Shown here: positions 41,836 to 54,007 of the stretch, one piece after another | Layout: the number at the start of each line of letters is the position of its first letter | Position numbering within the stretch: position 1 is the stretch's first letter | Assembly: GCA_965644295.1 (NCBI GenBank) | Contig: CBFFRP010000059.1 | Location: 62,001-126,000, forward strand | Source: Paraphysomonas bandaiensis | Taxonomy: Eukaryota > Chrysophyceae | DNA: 64,000 bases | Reading direction: 5' to 3' | Program-made: the position numbers and the translations under genes | The notes under the pieces: generated by a model | What the model saw: the letters and a program-made list of their open reading frames with translations, nothing else | Database searches by the model: none | Told to the model about the DNA's origin: nothing

Positions 41836-44800
41836 TCATTCAATCAACACATACCCCATTATACGCAGATGTAATACAACATAATCAGCATTGCATAGCA
41901 ACATCAGGTGATTTGTCTGTATATATGGATCAAAATGCTTGCTCAGCATTATTATATATAATGGAAACTATCGTCACTTGCTGCAGTTGCACACAACTAA
42001 ACAATTATCATTCGTGTCTACCTCATAATATGAAGTCATAACTCACGCGGGCCGCATATAGTACATCAGTCTCCCTGAAATTGCTGTTAGACAGACACAC
42101 ACACAAATATCACGCATCAGGTACACATAAGATAAGGTTTATGCCACGTCGCATATAATTTTACAACACTTTTGAGAGACTCAGGTCTTGAACGATAAAC
42201 AATCCATATAAGCGTCAAGTTTTCACCGTCAGCTTTAAGATATGTCATATATTAAACTGATAGAATCATCACAGTCTCTAATACACAAGTATACCATCAT
42301 GATGTCAATGATACCTTGATAATATCCCGCAAATATAATATTCACCGCATGATGCCATACGCTATCCCCGCGTAACGCGCCATTCCTACAATCATTCAAT
42401 CAACACATACCCCATTATACGCAGATGTAATACAACATAATCAGCATTGCATAGCAACATCAGGTGATTTGTCTGTATATATGGATCAAAATGCTTGCTC
42501 AGCATTATTATATATAATGGAAACTATCGTCACTTGCTGCAGTTGCACACAACTAAACAATTATCATTCGTGTCTACCTCATAATATGAAGTCATAACTC
42601 ACGCGGGCCGCATATAGTACATCAGTCTCCCTGAAATTGCTGTTAGACAGACACACACAAATATCACGCACCAGGTACACATAAGATAAGGTTTATGCCA
42701 CGTCGCATATAATTTTACAACACTATTGAGAGACTCAGGTCTTGAACGATAAACAATCCATATAAGCGTCAAGTTTTCACCGTCAGCTTTAAGATATGTC
42801 ATATATTAAACTGATAGAATCATCACAGTCTCTAATACACAAGTATACCATCATGATGTCAATGATACCTTGATAATATCCCGCAAATATAATATTCACC
42901 GCATGATGCCATACGCTATCCCCGCGTAACGCGCCATTCCTACAATCATTCAATCAACACATACCCCATTATACGCAGATGTAATACAACATAATCAGCA
43001 TTGCATAGCAACATCAGGTGATTTGTCTGTATATATGGATCAAAATGCTTGCTCAGCATTATTATATATAATGGAAACTATCGTCACTTGCTGCAGTTGC
43101 ACACAACTAAACAATTATCATTCGTGTCTACCTCATAATATGAAGTCATAACTCACGCGGGCCGCATATAGTACATCAGTCTCCCTGAAATTGCTGTTAG
43201 ACAGACACACACACAAATATCACGCATCAGGTACACATAAGATAAGGTTTATGCCACGTCGCATTTAATTTTACAACACTATTGAGAGACTCAGGTCTTG
43301 AACGATAAACAATCCATATAAGCGTCAAGTTTTCACCGTCAGCTTTAAGATATGTCATATATTAAACTGATAGAATCATCACAGTCTCTAATACACAAGT
43401 ATACCATCATGATGTCAATGATACCTTGATAATATCCCGCAAATATAATATTCACCGCATGATGCCATACGCTATCCCCGCGTAACGCGCCATTCCTACA
43501 ATCATTCAATCAACACATACCCCATTATACGCAGATGTAATACAACATAATCAGCATTGCATAGCAACATCAGGTGATTTGTCTGTATATATGGATCAAA
43601 ATGCTTGCTCAGCATTATTATATATAATGGAAACTATCGTCACTTGCTGCAGTTGCACACAACTAAACAATTATCATTCGTGTCTACCTCATAATATGAA
43701 GTCATAACTCACGCGGGCCGCATATAGTACATCAGTCTCCCTGAAATTGCTGTTAGACAGACACACACACAAATATCACGCATCAGGTACACATAAGATA
43801 AGGTTTATGCCACGTCGCATTTAATTTTACAACACTATTGAGAGACTCAGGTCTTGAACGATAAACAATCCATATAAGCATCAAGTTTTCACCGTCAGCT
43901 TTAAGATATGTCATATATTAAACTGATAGAATCATCACAGTCTCTAATACACAAGTATACCATCATGATGTCAATGATACCTTGATAATATCCCGCAAAT
44001 ATAATATTCACCGCATGATGCCATACGCTATCCCCGCGTAACGCGCCATTCCTACAATCATTCAATCAACACATACCCCATTATACGCAGATGTAATACA
44101 ACATAATCAGCATTGCATAGCAACATCAGGTGATTTGTCTGTATATATGGATCAAAATGCTTGCTCAGCATTATTATATATAATGGAAACTATCGTCACT
44201 TGCTGCAGTTGCACACAACTAAACAATTATCATTCGTGTCTACCTCATAATATGAAGTCATAACTCACGCGGGCCGCATATAGTACATCAGTCTCCCTGA
44301 AATTGCTGTTAGACAGACACACACACAAATATCACGCATCAGGTACACATAAGATAAGGTTTATGCCACGTCGCATTTAATTTTACAACACTATTGAGAG
44401 ACTCAGGTCTTGAACGATAAACAATCCATATAAGCGTCAAGTTTTCACCGTCAGCTTTAAGATATGTCATATATTAAACTGATAGAATCATCACAGTCTC
44501 TAATACACAAGTATACCATCATGATGTCAATGATACCTTGATAATATCCCGCAAATATAATATTCACCGCATGATGCCATACCAGGTGATTTGTCTGTAT
44601 ATATGGATCAAAATGCTTGCTCAGCATTATTATATATAATGGAAACTATCGTCACTTGCTGCAGTTGCACACAACTAAACAATTATCATTCGTGTCTACC
44701 TCATAATATGAAGTCATAACTCACGCGGGCCGCATATAGTACATCAGTCTCCCTGAAATTGCTGTTAGACAGACACACACACAAATATCACGCATCAGGT

Positions 44801-47800
44801 ACACATAAGATAAGGTTTATGCCACGTCGCATTTAATTTTACAACACTATTGAGAGACTCAGGTCTTGAACGATAAACAATCCATATAAGCGTCAAGTTT
44901 TCACCGTCAGCTTTAAGATATGTCATATATTAAACTGATAGAATCATCACAGTCTCTAATACACAAGTATACCATCATGATGTCAATGATACCTTGATAA
45001 TATCCCGCAAATATAATATTCACCGCATGATGCCATACCAGGTGATTTGTTTGTATATATGGATCAAAATGCTTGCTCAGCATTATTATATATAATGGAA
45101 ACTATCGTCACTTGCTGCAGTTGCACACAACTAAACAATTATCATTCGTGTCTACCTCATAATATGAAGTCATAACTCACGCGGGCCGCATATAGTACAT
45201 CAGTCTCCCTGAAATTGCTGTTAGACAGACACACACACAAATATCACGCATCAGGTACACATAAGATAAGGTTTATGCCACGTCGCATTTAATTTTACAA
45301 CACTATTGAGAGACTCAGGTCTTGAACGATAAACAATCCATATAAGCGTCAAGTTTTCACCGTCAGCTTTAAGATATGTCATATATTAAACTGATAGAAT
45401 CATCACAGTCTCTAATACACAAGTATACCATCATGATGTCAATGATACCTTGATAATATCCCGCAAATATAATATTCACCGCATGATGCCATACGCTATC
45501 CCCGCGTAACGCGCCATTCCTACAATCATTCAATCAACACATACCCCATTATACGCAGATGTAATACAACATAATCAGCATTGCATAGCAACATCAGGTG
45601 ATTTGTCTGTATATATGGATCAAAATGCTTGCTCAGCATTATTATATATAATGGAAACTATCGTCACTTGCTGCAGTTGCACACAACTAAACAATTATCA
45701 TTCGTGTCTACCTCATAATATGAAGTCATAACTCACGCGGGCCGCATATAGTACATCAGTCTCCCTGAAATTGCTGTTAGACAGACACACACAAATATCA
45801 CGCACCAGGTACACATAAGATAAGGTTTATGCCACGTCGCATATAATTTTACAACACTATTGAGAGACTCAGGTCTTGAACGATAAACAATCCATATAAG
45901 CGTCAAGTTTTCACCGTCAGCTTTAAGATATGTCATATATTAAACTGATAGAATCATCACAGTCTCTAATACACAAGTATACCATCATGATGTCAATGAT
46001 ACCTTGATAATATCCCGCAAATATAATATTCACCGCATGATGCCATACGCTATCCCCGCGTAACGCGCCATTCCTACAATCATTCAATCAACACATACCC
46101 CATTATACGCAGATGTAATACAACATAATCAGCATTGCATAGCAACATCAGGTGATTTGTCTGTATATATGGATCAAAATGCTTGCTCAGCATTATTATA
46201 TATAATGGAAACTATCGTCACTTGCTGCAGTTGCACACAACTAAACAATTATCATTCGTGTCTACCTCATAATATGAAGTCATAACTCACGCGGGCCGCA
46301 TATAGTACATCAGTCTCCCTGAAATTGCTGTTAGACAGACACACACAAATATCACGCACCAGGTACACATAAGATAAGGTTTATGCCACGTCGCATATAA
46401 TTTTACAACACTATTGAGAGACTCAGGTCTTGAACGATAAACAATCCATATAAGCGTCAAGTTTTCACCGTCAGCTTTAAGATATGTCATATATTAAACT
46501 GATAGAATCATCACAGTCTCTAATACACAAGTATACCATCATGATGTCAATGATACCTTGATAATATCCCGCAAATATAATATTCACCGCATGATGCCAT
46601 ACGCTATCCCCGCGTAACGCGCCATTCCTACAATCATTCAATCAACACATACCCCATTATACGCAGATGTAATACAACATAATCAGCATTGCATAGCAAC
46701 ATCAGGTGATTTGTCTGTATATATGGATCAAAATGCTTGCTCAGCATTATTATATATAATGGAAACTATCGTCACTTGCTGCAGTTGCACACAACTAAAC
46801 AATTATCATTCGTGTCTACCTCATAATATGAAGTCATAACTCACGCGGGCCGCATATAGTACATCAGTCTCCCTGAAATTGCTGTTAGACAGACACACAC
46901 AAATATCACGCACCAGGTACACATAAGATAAGGTTTATGCCACGTCGCATATAATTTTACAACACTTTTGAGAGACTCAGGTCTTGAACGATAAACAATC
47001 CATATAAGCGTCAAGTTTTCACCGTCAGCTTTAAGATATGTCATATATTAAACTGATAGAATCATCACAGTCTCTAATACACAAGTATACCATCATGATG
47101 TCAATGATACCTTGATAATATCCCGCAAATATAATATTCACCGCATGATGCCATACGCTATCCCCGCGTAACGCGCCATTCCTACAATCATTCAATCAAC
47201 ACATACCCCATTATACGCAGATGTAATACAACATAATCAGCATTGCATAGCAACATCAGGTGATTTGTCTGTATATATGGATCAAAATGCTTGCTCAGCA
47301 TTATTATATATAATGGAAACTATCGTCACTTGCTGCAGTTGCACACAACTAAACAATTATCATTCGTGTCTACCTCATAATATGAAGTCATAACTCACGC
47401 GGGCCGCATATAGTACATCAGTCTCCCTGAAATTGCTGTTAGACAGACACACACAAATATCACGCACCAGGTACACATAAGATAAGGTTTATGCCACGTC
47501 GCATATAATTTTACAACACTTTTGAGAGACTCAGGTCTTGAACGATAAACAATCCATATAAGCGTCAAGTTTTCACCGTCAGCTTTAAGATATGTCATAT
47601 ATTAAACTGATAGAATCATCACAGTCTCTAATACACAAGTATACCATCATGATGTCAATGATACCTTGATAATATCCCGCAAATATAATATTCACCGCAT
47701 GATGCCATACGCTATCCCCGCGTAACGCGCCATTCCTACAATCATTCAATCAACACATACCCCATTATACGCAGATGTAATACAACATAATCAGCATTGC

Positions 47801-48736
47801 ATAGCAACATCAGGTGATTTGTCTGTATATATGGATCAAAATGCTTGCTCAGCATTATTATATATAATGGAAACTATCGTCACTTGCTGCAGTTGCACAC
47901 AACTAAACAATTATCATTCGTGTCTACCTCATAATATGAAGTCATAACTCACGCGGGCCGCATATAGTACATCAGTCTCCCTGAAATTGCTGTTAGACAG
48001 ACACACACAAATATCACGCACCAGGTACACATAAGATAAGGTTTATGCCACGTCGCATATAATTTTACAACACTATTGAGAGACTCAGGTCTTGAACGAT
48101 AAACAATCCATATAAGCGTCAAGTTTTCACCGTCAGCTTTAAGATATGTCATATATTAAACTGATAGAATCATCACAGTCTCTAATACACAAGTATACCA
48201 TCATGATGTCAATGATACCTTGATAATATCCCGCAAATATAATATTCACCGCATGATGCCATACGCTATCCCCGCGTAACGCGCCATTCCTACAATCATT
48301 CAATCAACACATACCCCATTATACGCAGATGTAATACAACATAATCAGCATTGCATAGCAACATCAGGTGATTTGTCTGTATATATGGATCAAAATGCTT
48401 GCTCAGCATTATTATATATAATGGAAACTATCGTCACTTGCTGCAGTTGCACACAACTAAACAATTATCATTCGTGTCTACCTCATAATATGAAGTCATA
48501 ACTCACGCGGGCCGCATATAGTACATCAGTCTCCCTGAAATTGCTGTTAGACAGACACACTCGCAGATGTAATACAACATAATCAGCTTTGCATAGCAAC
48601 ATCAGGTGATTTGTCTGTATATATGGATCAAAATGCTTGCTCAGCATTATTATATATAATGGAAACTATCGTCACTTGCTGCAGTTGTACACAACTAAAC
48701 AATTATCATTCGCGTCTACCTCATATGAAGTCATAG
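41836..48736. repeat. 554-556-bp satellite, right block (~13 units)
   Basis: Taking the t of actcacgcggg as phase point, units fall at 42043, 42599, 43153, 43709, 44265, 44721, 45177, 45733, 46287, 46841, 47395, 47949 and 48503. Periods are 554 or 556 bp (a two-base ac difference in an acac run). Two consecutive units (44265-45177) are 456 bp and lack the same 100-bp segment. Units are nearly identical, with a few shared variants marking sub-blocks (atttaatttt in 43.2-45.3 kb; acttttgag in two units near 47 kb). The last unit is shortened at 48561 and ends at about 48736. No gene lies inside; the repeated 67-aa frames follow the period. Confidence 0.97.
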
Positions 48737-48739
48737 TTA

Positions 48740-49030
48740 CACACCTATCCCAGGTGTCATCAGGATCTGTTGGTAGAATATTTTCGTTATCAAAACCAAA
48801 ACCACTGTATCTGTAAGTTTTGATACAATACCATACGCCTTCTTTAATTCGTTGCAGTGGCTCTGCAATTGCTGACAGTCAAAGTTGGAACTAGTTCTGT
48901 CGTTGAATGCAAGAAGCATTATTTCCAATCACGAGATTTGAATCCTGAATCTGTGTGCACGCCATCCGCAACCTTTTCTAACATGACATCGATATGAATC
49001 CCTTTACTCTCAGATGTCCATCTACAGGAC
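48740..49030 (-). pseudogene. Myb/SANT-like domain pseudogene (transposon-type)
   Basis: Read on the - strand in three frames: CRWTSESKGIHIDVMLEKVA followed by DSGFKSRDWK; then MLLAFNDRTSSNFDCQQLQ and NELKKAYGIVSKL; then SGFGFDNENILPTDPDDTWD. This is the order of a Myb/SANT-like DNA-binding domain as found in many transposon-associated proteins of plants, fungi and oomycetes: W-T start, a GFK...W block, LK..Y.IV, then SGFGWD-like and a D..W end. Two frameshifts separate the pieces, so the copy is dead. It touches the right end of the satellite. The rest of the parent element was not found. Confidence 0.7.
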
Positions 49031-49646
49031 AGCTTCTTTTCTTTGTTAGGTTCTTCTACTGGAATACTCTCTCTGTTGCTCTGTTGGCATTGTAATGTAC
49101 AGCACTGCCCTATTTACGACTTCTATATGTTGGATGTATACTGTATATACAGCAGTATATGGCAATCGTTAGGTAGTATAGTACAGTGGCTGGCCCCTAC
49201 AAGGTGCGCCCATTTCAGGTCCAGCCACTGCTGTATATGGCTATGCCCATTTGCTGGATCACCCAAATACAGTGCATTTTCAACCAATCGGCATCCTTTG
49301 TGTATTTTTGTTCCAAGAAGCCTCTAATATTGAGACAACAATTATCTGTATACCAGCCGTAGTTGTATATCAGTAATATAGACGAATTTTGCTTCAATTT
49401 ATTAACGAAAAATAAGATGCGGACTGCCCATACGTTGAGTGAACTGAACGGGGCCTTATATATAAGCTCTGTAGTACAGTGTATACCATAATATACATTT
49501 GGACACCACAAAAATCTATTCATATAATTCAAAAAACTGAAAAACGGTTACATTCACTCAAGTAAAGCATATTGATGTGTATATACTGCACTTACTTCTT
49601 AATATTATTTGCTTTAAAGCATATTGTAATAGTTTGACAAGTTACG
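49031..49646. other. Intergenic before IFT27
   Basis: A small hairpin, cagtggctgg...ccagccactg, lies at about 49184-49231. An open frame of 105 codons (49215-49532, - strand) has no recognisable motif and was not called. This stretch should hold the IFT27 promoter. Confidence 0.45.
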
Positions 49647-50527
49647 ATGACATCAAATGGAGGGTCAAATATCAAGAGTGCTGAGAGTAATCATAAGCCT
49701 CTCGTAATATTGCGTTGCAAGTGTGTTGTTGTTGGCGATGCCTGTGTTGGGAAAACAGCATTAACACAAGTATTTAATAGCGGAGGCAGCACATACCCAA
49801 AGAATTATGTCATGGTATATTGTATTTTCACTGATCACACTTTGCTGATTTTGTTATAGACTATTGGGGCCGAGTTTTGTGTGAAGCAGGTTCCAATACC
49901 AGATACCAATGCCGTAGTGGAGTTGTATATATTCGATTGTGCAGGTCAATCTATTTTCAACCAAGTAGAAATGAATTCGAAATATGTACGTTTTTAAACA
50001 TCCGTAGTATCAGTAACCGTTGTACCAGTGGGAAAACACGTCTGCTGTGATGGTAGTGTATGATGTATCCAACCCTGAGAGTTTGCAGTCCTGCGTCAAA
50101 TGGCTTGGAGGTTGGTAGTTTTTTGATCATAGAGTGCAGCATTAACTGACTCGTAGGAGTTCGTGCGATGCGCCCTACGGGACAACGCATGCTTGGTGTT
50201 CTGGTGGGAAACAAGGCGGATTTCCGAGAGGACGGTGGGTTGGACTCTCGTGCAGAGGTATCCAAAGAGGAAGGTCAGGGGGCTGCCAGGGAGATGGGTC
50301 TGCAGTACTTTGAGACATCAGCGGTAAGAAAATGTATTATTGGGCTTGGAATCACCTTCGTTTGCAGGCAACTAATACTAACGTGGATTCGCCATTCAAT
50401 CACATCGCGGAAGAGTTTTACAAAAGGCACATGCTTATAATTTTTCCAAGTTCGATATGTTACTTTTTTATGTAGGTATCAGGCAACTATATCTCGTGCT
50501 GAAGAGCTTTCTGCGATGACTGTATAG
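49647..50527 (+). CDS. IFT27: IFT27/RABL4-like small GTPase of intraflagellar transport
   Basis: IFT27 is a Rab-like GTPase of the IFT-B complex in cilia and flagella. Six exons were read (49647-49814, 49860-49985, 50029-50110, 50157-50323, 50368-50426, 50476-50527), 217 aa. The P-loop is GDACVGKT (30-37), followed by ALTQVFNSGG. Then come VPIPDTNAVVELYIFDCAGQ (switch II Asp and Gly; family-like VPVPDT...VELFIFD), VMVVYDVSNPES, the base-specific VGNKADF, and ETSA. The C-terminus lacks the paired cysteines of prenylated Rabs, as in IFT27. The last intron (50427-50475) appears to be GC-AG: only this junction continues the frame to a family-like end (YKRYQATISRAEEL). The gene strongly suggests that the organism makes a cilium. 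Confidence 0.88.
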
Positions 50528-51082
50528 ATATAAATATCTGTAAAATATGAATCAGTAGGATGTAGTGTCAACACTCATTGGGAAGAACAGTGCGTAAATT
50601 AGAATATGTAAGGAAGTAATAAGTGGACCGTTTACGAATATATTTTACATCGCGTTGATGGTTAGTTTCACGATAATAGAGGCGCTAGTGAGCATTCTAA
50701 AAGTGTGCGTGTTCAGTCAATTATAGTTTCATATTAATTGTTACCCGCTGCAGAATCTGAGTTCGCGGTACACGAAAACCAAAGCGAGGTATAGTTGTAA
50801 GGAAAGGCATTCACTCTTTACCAAAACACTCAATATTTTAAGAAATCTAACGACGCTGAGGGTAACTTGTACACATATCTGTACAACTATAGTGTCCTAC
50901 ACCGAAAGTACACATTCTCATAGCTGAAACCGCTCCAAAACACCATATGTCAGCGTTTTCATAGTGGCATCCGAAGCTCAAGTACACTCTCCGCGTACTA
51001 TAGCCCACAGCCTATAAGTCATGATTCAAGCGGACGTATCCGAGGTCAGCTCTCTGTAGTCCCAATCGCACCCGCTATGCAT
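50528..51082. other. Convergent intergenic region
   Basis: This lies between the 3' ends of IFT27 (+) and the cysteine-rich gene (-). Nothing further was recognised. Confidence 0.5.
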
Positions 51083-51898
51083 CTAGTTAGAGATTGAAGA
51101 GCGCTGATGATGTGTCCTATTGTATCGACTCAGTATCTGGTTTTGCTCAGCAAGGGAACCGCAAAATTCAGGTACGCATTTCCTCCCGCCCTCGTAGGGC
51201 ATATCTCGAGTTGTGTCACAGGCGACGTCTTGTGATGGTCCAAAGTAGCATCCCCTTCCGTTCTGTTGCTGCCACATATCACACGTCGCGGTAGCACAAC
51301 ATGCCTCCGCACACTGACGTGTGTCTAATCTCTGATTGTTTATACCCGTCCGTTCTGGTCCAAGACCGAAGCACTGATTAGGAAGTAAATCTCCCCAATC
51401 ACACACACCATTCTCTCGCTTCATTACGCGTCTGCCATTCCACTCCGAAGGAGAAAAAGGGTCACACCAATTGTCGGTAGCTGCATCTTCTAAGCCAACC
51501 CGCACAGCATCTCCTAGCTTACATGTCTTAGTCGCCAACTGAAACTGTGTGGAATCAAAGAAGAGCTAGAATAATAAATTTCGAACCTGCCAAGATGTAC
51601 AATTCTCTCCTAAGTTACAACACAATGCCCGACAATCATCAGAAGATTTCACCACAATATCAGCCAATCCTTCAAATGTTTCCATTTTCTTCAAGCCGAA
51701 ACATTTTCCAACTAATCCACCCGGTCTGGGGATACACCTCAAGATGAAACAATAAAACAATAATATTAAGACTCACCTCCACAAGTTCTTGCAACCACCA
51801 TGTTTTAGCAATTTGAAAGATGATACTTGCATTGCTGCTGCAGTGAATGCATAACTGAATGCATACAGTAACAGTAGAAGTACTGCTCTGGAATACAT
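51083..51898 (-). CDS. Secreted cysteine-rich protein with two CFGL...CC...W-Q modules
   Basis: Three exons (51898-51777, 51737-51587, 51538-51083; introns 39 and 48 nt) encode about 242 aa. The start MYSRAVLLLLLYAFSYAFTA is a clear signal peptide. Two related modules follow. The first runs GKCFGLKK...DDCRALCCNLGENC and ends TSWQ. The second runs NQCFGLGPERTG...QCAEACCATATCDMWQ and then GCYFGPS. The shared pattern, Cys-Phe-Gly-Leu then a Cys-Cys pair and Cys-x2-Trp-Gln, looks like an extracellular disulphide-rich fold seen in algal and protist surface or matrix proteins. I cannot name a family. An N-glycosylation site (NCT) is present in module 1. The protein probably acts outside the cell or in the secretory pathway. 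Confidence 0.75.
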
Positions 51899-53332
51899 AT
51901 GCTGTCGACCCCACAAAGCATTCAATTTCATTCAAGAATTCGAACGAATTTTGTCATTATTGTTTGTATTTCAAGATCCTTGTGAAGCTAATGATACTTA
52001 CAGCATAGCTGAATGCACTCCAACTGCCTCTGCAAAGAGACCCACCGCCTGTGTGGATATACATACGACGTACAACACTGCAGTCGTACATCTAGACATA
52101 TCTACAAGTACGAATTAGTTTATAATACCATACTCTGATGTACCGCAGTATTTCGATCCTGTATATGGGTACATATATCTACGTACATATCTTCCACCAC
52201 ATAGACATACACATATCCATATCTTTCAGGTTACTCAAAGGACATAATAGTTCAGTGTTGACATTTCCACTCTACAAATATCCACAGTGAGCATTAATTT
52301 TGCATGACGGAGTACACTCTTTGTTTGGTAGGCTTTATACCATTCAGTACATACTCATATGAAACTTATGAGCGACAGTTAGATTGATAGCACAGTTGAG
52401 TGTTTTATTCACTATAAGTGAAATATTTTCATTGTTAAATAGTTGTTACAGTATTGAAACTTGTCTCGTATGCATTCTATGTCTGAAGTGTCGAATATTT
52501 TAGGCCTAATATCTCTCACCTGTCTATTGAAGTAAACTTGAAGTTTATACCTTGACCTGATCACTCAATGCCTAATAGGTAGATTTCGTAAAGCGTGGAG
52601 GTATACATCACAACTATGAAATTAAATGTTGAGTACTCCCGAAGTAGTAACATGTAAACATGTGACCACAGTGTTATTTTCGTTTATTTTATTTCCACTC
52701 ATTGCGTCAGAGTCTTTACCGTGGAATGTTCTCTTACCAAGCAAATTCGTGTACCCTAATGTTAAATACCTCAAGCCGTGACTACTATTCATGCTCTGAC
52801 AATTCTTCTAATTTATAGCGTACGTTTTATTACGTGACTATGCCAATTTTTTACCTTGAGGTAAAACAGAATCTTTACAATTTAACGATTAGTGAGGGGG
52901 GATAGTTAGGTGTTCTTGAATTGAGAAACCCTTTGCATATACCCTGTTGCCTCTACTAAAAGCGATCTAAATTGCAGCGGGCTTTATGACAACGCTTGGA
53001 AAACCATGAAAACAAGATCACGGAAAAATTAAGAACAGAGTTTCAACTGCTCTGTACGTTTTACGGTAGTGCTGAGATATGAAAGATATGTGTATAGTGA
53101 ATGTAGAATTAGTGATAGGAGTATATAACTGTTGAGCAGCAATAGAATAAATATTGGCTACGACAGGTTCGAATAAATTCTTCAGCATCAACAAAAATCT
53201 ACATCTCAACATGAATTATTCGACATTTAATAGCAAAATGCAAGATTCGATGCACGTCAAGGAGTACAATAAACAACACGAATACTTCGAACAACAAATT
53301 TAATATCTACGAATATCCTTCCCAAACAATTA
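51899..53332. other. Intergenic, no gene seen
   Basis: About 1.4 kb of AT-rich sequence lies between the two - strand genes. I found no open frame with convincing composition, no splice-linked frames, no tRNA-like structure and no strong repeat. Confidence 0.5.
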
Positions 53333-54007
53333 TCATTTTTTACCTCCCATGCTATCTAATTGACTAATTAAGTCTTCAAATGCATCACTGTTATAAACCA
53401 TTGAACCTGTTGCAGGAAATTCATCTTCTTCAGCTGTAGGAGACAGAGGTGTTGATACTTTTTCTTCATTGGGGGCATCCTCTGGCGCATCAGAGTCATA
53501 TGGACACTCCATACTGGTAATTCCAGTGGATTTATGAACCCAAAATACACAACCTGCCTGAGTTTCTTTGATCCACTCGTCCTTTGTAGTTGCTTGAGTG
53601 CTAATAACTAACACCTTCTTTTTCGATAGAGCCTCAGCCTTTCTTGCCGCAGCAAGCTTTGCAGCAGACACTTCATCACTATCTCCAGACTTTTTGAACT
53701 CTAAGCGTTGCATTAACTGGACCCCACCTTTCCGAAGTAAAACTGTGTTGCGCTTCTGCTTTAGTGTCATGAAGTCTTCTGGAGGCTCCATGAGATTAGC
53801 GTGCTCATCCACAGACTTATCATGCAAATATTTTCTAGTAAAAACACAAAGTAACAAAACTATACAATTTAATGAATGAAAGTACCTCCTTCCACTATAG
53901 AAAAAGCCCTTTGAGTAATCGCCACGGTTACCAAATGGGTCCCCAAACATCACTCTGCCTTCACTTTTCATGTAATGATCATCGTGTTCTGCAGTCTTGC
54001 TTTCCAT
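53333..54007 (-). CDS. WW-domain protein, ~207 aa
   Basis: Two exons (54007-53886 and 53834-53333; 51-nt intron). The N-terminal part reads FGDPFGNRGDYSKGFFYSGR, then RKYLHDKSVDEHANLMEPPE and QKRNTVLLRKGGVQLMQRLE. A WW-like module follows: DEWIKETQAGCVFWVHKSTG and TSMECPY, with both tryptophans and the closing Pro. WW domains bind proline-rich peptides. An acidic Ser/Thr-rich tail ends SMGGKK. An Ala/Lys-rich helix (AAKLAAARKAEALSKKK) precedes the WW module. The orthologue is not recognised. I start at MESKTAEH, the first in-frame ATG. It is divergent from BRR2 with 570 bp between starts. Confidence 0.75.
   Translation of the reverse strand: MESKTAEHDDHYMKSEGRVMFGDPFGNRGDYSKGFFYSGRRYFHSLNCIVLLLCVFTRKYLHDKSVDEHANLMEPPEDFMTLKQKRNTVLLRKGGVQLMQRLEFKKSGDSDEVSAAKLAAARKAEALSKKKVLVISTQATTKDEWIKETQAGCVFWVHKSTGITSMECPYDSDAPEDAPNEEKVSTPLSPTAEEDEFPATGSMVYNSDAFEDLISQLDSMGGKK

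Noticed and set aside
42599-48152. Repeated identical 67-aa frames on the - strand
   Set aside because: They recur with the satellite period, vanish in units with the 2-bp length variant, and have no gene-like features.
36581-48736. CRISPR-like regular repeats
   Set aside because: The whole unit repeats with no short-repeat/unique-spacer pattern, and the context is eukaryotic satellite DNA.
49215-49532. 105-aa open frame on the - strand
   Set aside because: Composition is unremarkable and no motif was recognised; possibly a transposon remnant, but unsupported.
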